Assembly (NCBI GenBank): GCA_015490455.1
Contig: WFXU01000038.1
Location: 1 to 62,000, forward strand
Origin: Hyphomicrobiales bacterium
GTDB taxonomy: Bacteria; Pseudomonadota; Alphaproteobacteria; Rhizobiales; Devosiaceae
Reading direction: 5' to 3'
Length of the DNA stretch: 62,000 nt
The position numbers and the translations under genes were made by a program. The notes under the pieces are model-generated. The model saw only the letters and a program-made list of their open reading frames with translations, made no database searches and was not told the DNA's origin. Positions 57,278-62,000 of this stretch are shown one piece after another. Each line of letters opens with the position of its first letter. Position 1 is the stretch's first letter.

Positions 57278-58330
57278 ATGCAACAAATTGTTAAAGCCGC
57301 ATTATTAGGCGCTTCCGGATATACGGGGGCAGATCTGTTGCGTCTTGCTCTAATGCACCCAAATCTTGAATTTACTGCCCTAAGCGCTAACACTCACGCC
57401 GGCAAAGCTATGGGTGAAGTTTTTCCACATTTAGCCAGTAGCAAGCTTCCGGATTTGGTAAAAACAGAAGCGATTGATTGGTCAAATATTGATGTTGTTT
57501 TTTGTGGATTACCTCACGGTACAAGCCAAAGGATTATTAGGGATATTTTGGCAAAAAAGCCAAATATTCGCATCATTGATATGTCAGCAGATTATCGGCT
57601 TAGAGATGTTAAAACCTATCAAGCAACCTATGATAATCAGCATATTGCGCCAGAATTACAAAAACAAGCCGCCTATGGTTTGAGTGAACATAATAGAGAA
57701 GCAATAAAAAATGCCCCGATTATTGCCTGCCCGGGTTGTTATCCTACTGCAACCCTATTGGCTCTATTGCCGCTTGTTAAAGCTGGTTTAATTGATAAAG
57801 AAGATATGATAATTGACGCAAAATCTGGCGTTACGGGGGCAGGGCGCTCACCAAAACAAAATATGCTGATGGCAGAAGCGGGCGAAAGCCTTTCTCCCTA
57901 TGCAGTGGGCAATCATCGCCACGCCCCAGAGATAGAGCAGGAATTAAGCAAGGCTTTTGGCGATGAAGTGGTGGTGAATTTCACTCCCCATCTTATCCCC
58001 ATGTCGCGCGGAGAGCTAATAACAGCGCATGTTAAGATGAATAAAGGCGTTAATATCAATCAGCTAAGGGCGGCTCTTAAAGCAACTTATAAAGATGAGC
58101 CATTTATAAAAATTTTACAAAAAGGCAAAATGCCAACAACGGGCCATGTTCGCGGCTCTAATTTTTGCCATATAAATATTTTTGAGGATAGAATAAAGGG
58201 GCGCGCAATCGTGATTGCGGCAATAGATAATTTGGTTAAGGGAAGCGCAGGGCAAGCATTACAGAATTTTAATATTGCCTTTGGGTTTGAAGAAACAACC
58301 GCCCTTAAGCAAATGCCATTATTTCCCTAA
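57278..58330 (+). CDS. argC: N-acetyl-gamma-glutamyl-phosphate reductase
   Basis: NADPH enzyme of arginine synthesis, 350 aa. The NADP-binding GASGYTGADLLRL lies at the N-terminus, the catalytic Cys in ACPGCYPTATLLAL, and the active-site His region in GNHRHAPEIEQEL. HVRGSNFCHIN and NLVKGSAGQALQNFN complete the family pattern. Start ATG 57278. No other arg gene is adjacent. Confidence 0.95.
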   Translation: MQQIVKAALLGASGYTGADLLRLALMHPNLEFTALSANTHAGKAMGEVFPHLASSKLPDLVKTEAIDWSNIDVVFCGLPHGTSQRIIRDILAKKPNIRIIDMSADYRLRDVKTYQATYDNQHIAPELQKQAAYGLSEHNREAIKNAPIIACPGCYPTATLLALLPLVKAGLIDKEDMIIDAKSGVTGAGRSPKQNMLMAEAGESLSPYAVGNHRHAPEIEQELSKAFGDEVVVNFTPHLIPMSRGELITAHVKMNKGVNINQLRAALKATYKDEPFIKILQKGKMPTTGHVRGSNFCHINIFEDRIKGRAIVIAAIDNLVKGSAGQALQNFNIAFGFEETTALKQMPLFP

Positions 58331-58333
58331 CAA

Positions 58334-59224
58334 TCATTTTTTCTTAATATAGCCCCATCTTTTAAGCGCATATTCAAGCGCGGGGAAAAATTTTGTAAAT
58401 GTAACTTGCTCTTTACATTCATCATCTTTACAAAATTGGAATTCTTCCCAAATGGAATTTATCTCTCTTCCTTCTCTTATTGCCTTAAGAACAAGGTTTT
58501 TTGCCTTTTTATATTTACCGACCCTAGCAGCTATTGCCAAATATCCAGCGCATAATCCGGCGCTTAAGCCTTCTTCATTTTCCAAACAAGCAGCTTTTGC
58601 CTCGTCATATTCTTCTAAAAATATTCTATCAAAACGCCTTTCAAAACTAGCATCATAAGGTTGCCCATTATTAAAAGAGAAAATTTGTCTTGGGGGTAAT
58701 GAATTCGCATAAGAATCAAAACTATATAAAAATGCATTATCATAAGTGACTATTTCAACTATTCCATCGCCATCAATATCTGTTGGATAAAGGAAATCAC
58801 CATCAAAAAAACCTAAATTTTCAACCTTTAACTGCTCTTTACCTAAATCAACCAGATTAACAATGGCACAACAATGCGCCCCGCCAGAAAAAGATTGAAA
58901 CATAATTGTTGGCGTTCTGTTCGGCTCAAAAATATAAAGGGAAATATTTGCAAAAGCCCAATCATTAGCTTCAGAAACAACTATAAGCGGTTCTTCATCT
59001 TCTCTTTGAATTTGAATAGAAACCTCACTTATCCAATTATCTTCTGCCTTTTTAATTGTTGAGAATTTTATCTTAGTTTTATGAAATTCAAATATAGCAC
59101 CATTATCTTTTGCTTCTAGCTCTATAGAATCGCCAATATTGAGTGTTCTAATATTTTCATCACCTTGTGCGCTTGCTATGATGTTAAAGGAAATGAAAAT
59201 AATAATTGCAAATAACCGAAACAT
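58334..59224 (-). CDS. Exported protein of unknown function, FG-GAP-like calcium motif
   Basis: A 296-aa protein with a signal peptide (FRLFAIIIFISFNIIASAQG). The mature part contains FSGGAHCCAIVNLVDLG, which I recall in hypothetical proteins of rhizobia, and an FG-GAP/EF-hand-like acidic loop DIDGDGIVEIVTYDN. Four Cys in the C-terminal half (KAACLENEEG, AGLCAGY, FCKDDECK) suggest disulfides. An ATG at 59251 would add nine residues. Function unknown; it is probably periplasmic. Confidence 0.75.
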   Translation of the reverse strand: MFRLFAIIIFISFNIIASAQGDENIRTLNIGDSIELEAKDNGAIFEFHKTKIKFSTIKKAEDNWISEVSIQIQREDEEPLIVVSEANDWAFANISLYIFEPNRTPTIMFQSFSGGAHCCAIVNLVDLGKEQLKVENLGFFDGDFLYPTDIDGDGIVEIVTYDNAFLYSFDSYANSLPPRQIFSFNNGQPYDASFERRFDRIFLEEYDEAKAACLENEEGLSAGLCAGYLAIAARVGKYKKAKNLVLKAIREGREINSIWEEFQFCKDDECKEQVTFTKFFPALEYALKRWGYIKKK

Positions 59225-59308
59225 GTTTGACACTTTTGCTAAATAATTCATAAAATTAACAGTGGCAGGTTAGAATGAGAATTATCGTAATGTCAAAAGA
59301 GAAATATA

Positions 59309-60508
59309 ATGTCTGATAATGAGTTCCATCGCATTAAACGTCTTCCCCCTTACGTGTTTGAACATATCAACCCGATAAAGGCGAAGGCGCGCGCTAATGG
59401 CGTTGATATTATTGATTTGGGCATGGGCAATCCTGATCTTGCAACGCCTGAACATATTGTAGAAAAATTGCGCGAAACAGTGCTTAATCCGCGCACGCAT
59501 CGCTATTCTGCCTCAAAAGGCATTAAGGGGATAAGAAAAGCTCAAGCTAACTATTATCAGCGCCGTTTTGGCGTTAAATTAAATCCGGATACGCAGGTGG
59601 TGGCGACTTTAGGCTCAAAAGAGGGTTTTGCCAATATGGCACAAGCAATAACTGCTCCGGGTGACGTGGTGCTTGTTCCAAACCCTACCTATCCTATTCA
59701 TTCTTTTGGTTTTATTATGTCGGGCGGGGCGGTGCGCTCTATGCCGGCTGAGCCAAATGATAATTTTTTAATGGTTCTTGATAGGGCAGTGCGCCATTCT
59801 ATCCCTAAGCCTATTGCACTTATTCTTAATTATCCAGCTAACCCAACCGCTTATATTGCTGAATTGGATTGGTATAAGGAAGTGGTAAAATATTGCAAAA
59901 AGCACGAGATTTTTATTCTTTCAGATATTGCTTATGCTGAAATTTATTTTGATGATAATCCGCCTCATTCTGTTTTGGAAGTTGAGGGGGCGATGGATAT
60001 TGCGGTTGAATTTTCTTCTATGTCAAAAACCTATTCTATGCCGGGTTGGCGAGTTGGTTTCGCGGTCGGGAATGAAAGGCTTATTTCAGCGCTTGCTAGG
60101 GTGAAATCATATTTAGATTATGGTGCTTTTACCCCCGTTCAGGTGGCAGCAACCGCAGCGCTTAATGGCCCTGATGATTGTATTATAGAAGTTAGGAATA
60201 TTTATAAAAAACGCCGTGATGTTTTGGTTGAGAGTTTTACTCGTGCTGGCTGGGATATTCCAGCCCCAAGCGCTACCATGTTTGCTTGGGTGCCAATCCC
60301 TAAACAATTTGCGCACTTAGGATCATTAGAATTTGCCAAATTATTGATAGAAAAAGCAGATGTTGCTGTCGCCCCGGGTGTTGGCTTTGGTGAATATGGC
60401 GATAATCACGTAAGAATTGCACTGGTTGAAAATGAACAACGCATTCGCCAAGCCGCAAGGAATATTAAGAAATTTTTGAGCAGTGTTGAGGGGCAGAGCA
60501 ATATTTGA
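59309..60508 (+). CDS. alaC: Class I aminotransferase, AlaC-like
   Basis: PLP transaminase of 399 aa, closest by recall to AlaC (YfdZ), which makes alanine from pyruvate and glutamate. Matches run the whole length: RIKRLPPYVFEHINPIKAKA, DLGMGNPDLATPEHIVEKL, HRYSASKGIKGIRKAQ, GSKEGFANMAQA, PNPTYPIHSFG, the PLP Lys in SSMSKTYSMPGWRVGF, and YLDYGAFTPVQVAATAAL. Rhizobial homologues are often labelled LL-diaminopimelate aminotransferase, which remains possible. No homoserine dehydrogenase follows, unlike in many relatives. Confidence 0.85.
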   Translation: MSDNEFHRIKRLPPYVFEHINPIKAKARANGVDIIDLGMGNPDLATPEHIVEKLRETVLNPRTHRYSASKGIKGIRKAQANYYQRRFGVKLNPDTQVVATLGSKEGFANMAQAITAPGDVVLVPNPTYPIHSFGFIMSGGAVRSMPAEPNDNFLMVLDRAVRHSIPKPIALILNYPANPTAYIAELDWYKEVVKYCKKHEIFILSDIAYAEIYFDDNPPHSVLEVEGAMDIAVEFSSMSKTYSMPGWRVGFAVGNERLISALARVKSYLDYGAFTPVQVAATAALNGPDDCIIEVRNIYKKRRDVLVESFTRAGWDIPAPSATMFAWVPIPKQFAHLGSLEFAKLLIEKADVAVAPGVGFGEYGDNHVRIALVENEQRIRQAARNIKKFLSSVEGQSNI

Positions 60509-60641
60509 TTTGAATATTTATAGTGTCTTTTCATAAAATAAGGGGTAGAGTGAATATGATTCTATAGAGTAATTATGATCAGATTTTACTAATAAGGAAC
60601 TGCTGCAGTGGAAGCATATTTTTCGGAAAAATTGGGTTAGA

Positions 60642-61014
60642 TTATATTGGTATGAATATAATAATTGGAACAATTAAGATCTGATCAGAAAAGAAATTAT
60701 TACTCACTATTTTAACGTGCAACTCTTCCCAATCATCGTAATAATGAGACTCTGGTTTATTTCCATCATCAAGATTACAGTAACAAATGGTTTCCTCACT
60801 TATACACTCATACCAACCATCTAGCTCGCTGGCTAATTGATAATAATTTGATGCTATATATTTACAAGCAAATTCTAGCCGCTTATCACCACCTCGTTTT
60901 AACTGGTTAGCATATGTGGATTTTGAAATTCCAAGCAACTTTCTTAATTGTAAATCACTTGCGCCTTTTTCCTTTAGCTCTTTACACTAGTTCTTAAATT
61001 GCTTAGGGGGTCAT
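60642..61014 (-). pseudogene. Broken helix-turn-helix gene in the DpnI operon
   Basis: ATG 61014-61012 begins at the base after the dpnI stop, as in a tight operon. Removing one C from the C5 run gives MTPKQFKN, a TAG at 60989-60987, then CKELKEKGASDLQLRKLLGI and SKSTYANQLKRGGDKRLEF, a typical HTH region. Both a 1-bp frameshift and a nonsense codon thus separate the start from the body. The remaining 98 codons from TTG 60938 are open but lack the first HTH helix. The C-terminus (YYDDWEELHVKIVSNN, then hydrophobic) is not recognised. Confidence 0.7.
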
Positions 61015-61800
61015 TTATAGTTCCTCTAGGTTCCATGTTAGTCTATATTTTCCCCTACCAATAAACTCTAAATAACCATTATCGCGCAATATCTGTAATT
61101 GCTGTCTAATTTTATCCTTGATGTGTTTATTATTGGGGTGTTTCTTACTTAAAATTTTTTCAAACTTATATATATCACTTAGAGAAAATTCTCTTTTGTT
61201 CATAGCATCAATGCAGTTCATAATGCTCAAAATCCAACCTTTGGCTTCTGCTTTTTGAGATTTACGCAAGAATAAGGTTTTTTGCCAAGTGTCTAAGACT
61301 TGTTGTTTTGGGATTACTTGTTTGTCTTTAATATAAAATATCTTGCCGCTTTGGGGTATTTCACTAAGCAAAATATTACAACCAACCCAACCAGCCCTTC
61401 TAGCACTTTCCGACAAGGGTTCTCTTTTTTCAATGATATTTGAAATAACAAAATAGTTAGGCACAACCATAAAGTTAAGAATTTGGAAGTCTATTTTTGC
61501 ATAATTCATGAAGAAAAAATGTGGATTATTTGGGCTGTTTATTCTTTCTATCATTGAAGAATATGCGCCTGCCGAAACCTTTTTACCCAACAAACCGCTT
61601 TTTGATTTTAATTCATATTCTTCTTTGCAATCAGCGCAATAAAAATCTGCTACAGGACGATTATTTTCAAATTCAAAAAGTTTTTTGGCACAATTTGCAC
61701 AAAATATTTGGTTTAAGACCCAATTTTCAGACATTATTCTAATTTTTTGCGAATTGCTTTTATAATTATTAGCCAATTCAGGGTTTAAGAATTTTTGCAT
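61015..61800 (-). CDS. DpnI-like methyl-directed restriction endonuclease
   Basis: A 261-aa homologue of DpnI, which cuts GATC only when the adenine is methylated. The match is full length by recall: NNYKSNSQKIRIMSENWV, zinc-site Cys34/37 and Cys55/58, catalytic ENNRPVADFYC to ELKSKSG (Asp52, Glu63, Lys65 of a PD-(D/E)XK site), NNPHFFFMNYAK, SARRAGWVGCNI and the C-terminal winged helix KDKIRQQLQILRDNGYLEF that also reads the methyl group. All key residues are intact. No dam or DpnII-type methylase is adjacent, as expected for a type IIM enzyme that targets methylated DNA. Confidence 0.93.
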   Translation of the reverse strand: MQKFLNPELANNYKSNSQKIRIMSENWVLNQIFCANCAKKLFEFENNRPVADFYCADCKEEYELKSKSGLLGKKVSAGAYSSMIERINSPNNPHFFFMNYAKIDFQILNFMVVPNYFVISNIIEKREPLSESARRAGWVGCNILLSEIPQSGKIFYIKDKQVIPKQQVLDTWQKTLFLRKSQKAEAKGWILSIMNCIDAMNKREFSLSDIYKFEKILSKKHPNNKHIKDKIRQQLQILRDNGYLEFIGRGKYRLTWNLEEL

Positions 61801-62000
61801 TTTACTTTATTCAGCCTCTATTTGACAGGATAACAATAGGAGAAAGAATATTTCAGTTCCAGTTAATAATAATTTTTCAAAGCGAAATAAAACATAGCCA
61901 TTTGCGATCATAATAATCCAAAAAACCTGCACCAGATGAACTTATCGGTAGCCTATCAGAATGTAAGATAAGTTTTGGAAAAATAATCTATTTTTATGAC
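61801..62000. other. Window end, upstream of dpnI; nothing recognised
   Basis: AT-rich sequence with stops in all frames on both strands. It presumably contains the dpnI promoter, but no confident -35/-10 pair was found. Confidence 0.5.

Overview
The window is bacterial, AT-rich and gene-dense. Gene order and protein families point to an alphaproteobacterium close to the Hyphomicrobiales (Rhizobiales), with unusually low GC for that order. The strongest markers are dusB-ntrB-ntrC-ntrY-ntrX followed by trkA, a TrkH-type channel, hfq and hflX; a complete aapJQMP amino-acid ABC transporter beside metC; an NDUFS4-like complex I accessory protein; and a divergent cobT/cobS pair. This is inference from gene content, with no 16S or tree behind it.

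Layout. 0.4-12.5 kb: nitrogen two-component regulators, K+ uptake, hfq and hflX on the + strand. 12.5-18.9 kb: nitrite assimilation, with a divergent LysR regulator and a clear LysR-type palindrome, then nirB, nirD, a formate/nitrite transporter, a terminator, and a fused PP2C phosphatase/Ser-Thr kinase. 19-23 kb: ruvX and a gatCAB operon with a chorismate mutase gene between gatA and gatB. 23-35 kb: housekeeping and transport (Kef-type antiporter, EamA exporter, aminopeptidase P, prmA, an acyltransferase-like membrane protein with no canonical start codon, DUF2147, UvrD/PcrA helicase, di-haem cytochrome c, ClC channel). 35.5-42.3 kb: AsmA, CobT, CobS, retropepsin-like protease, DUF302. 42.3-43.5 kb: a gene-free 1.2-kb block built of repeats. 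43.5-47.5 kb: xthA, an NDUFS4-like gene with a 15-bp tandem repeat growing out of its 3' end, tRNA-Pro(UGG), PAP2 phosphatase, metC. 47.7-53.2 kb: aapJQMP plus a diverged second aapJ. 53.7-60.5 kb: GFA-family protein, yebC, a SLATT membrane protein followed by a broken small gene, a glycosyltransferase, argC, an exported protein, alaC-like transaminase. 60.6-61.8 kb: a full-length DpnI homologue followed directly by a broken helix-turn-helix gene.

How the genes work together. NtrBC and NtrYX sense nitrogen state, the nirBD/FNT block brings in nitrite and reduces it to ammonium, and Aap imports amino acids, so nitrogen acquisition is the main metabolic theme. The two defence-like loci (SLATT and DpnI) each sit beside a decayed partner gene, suggesting past horizontal gain followed by erosion. 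The repeats form a coherent family: a ~175-bp direct repeat at the window start and near 42.8 kb, a ~270-bp inverted pair around 42.4-43.5 kb, a shared end motif around CTTCACGG, and several tracts of a 7-bp pyrimidine-rich unit (consensus AYTTCYG). They are the least explained feature of the window.
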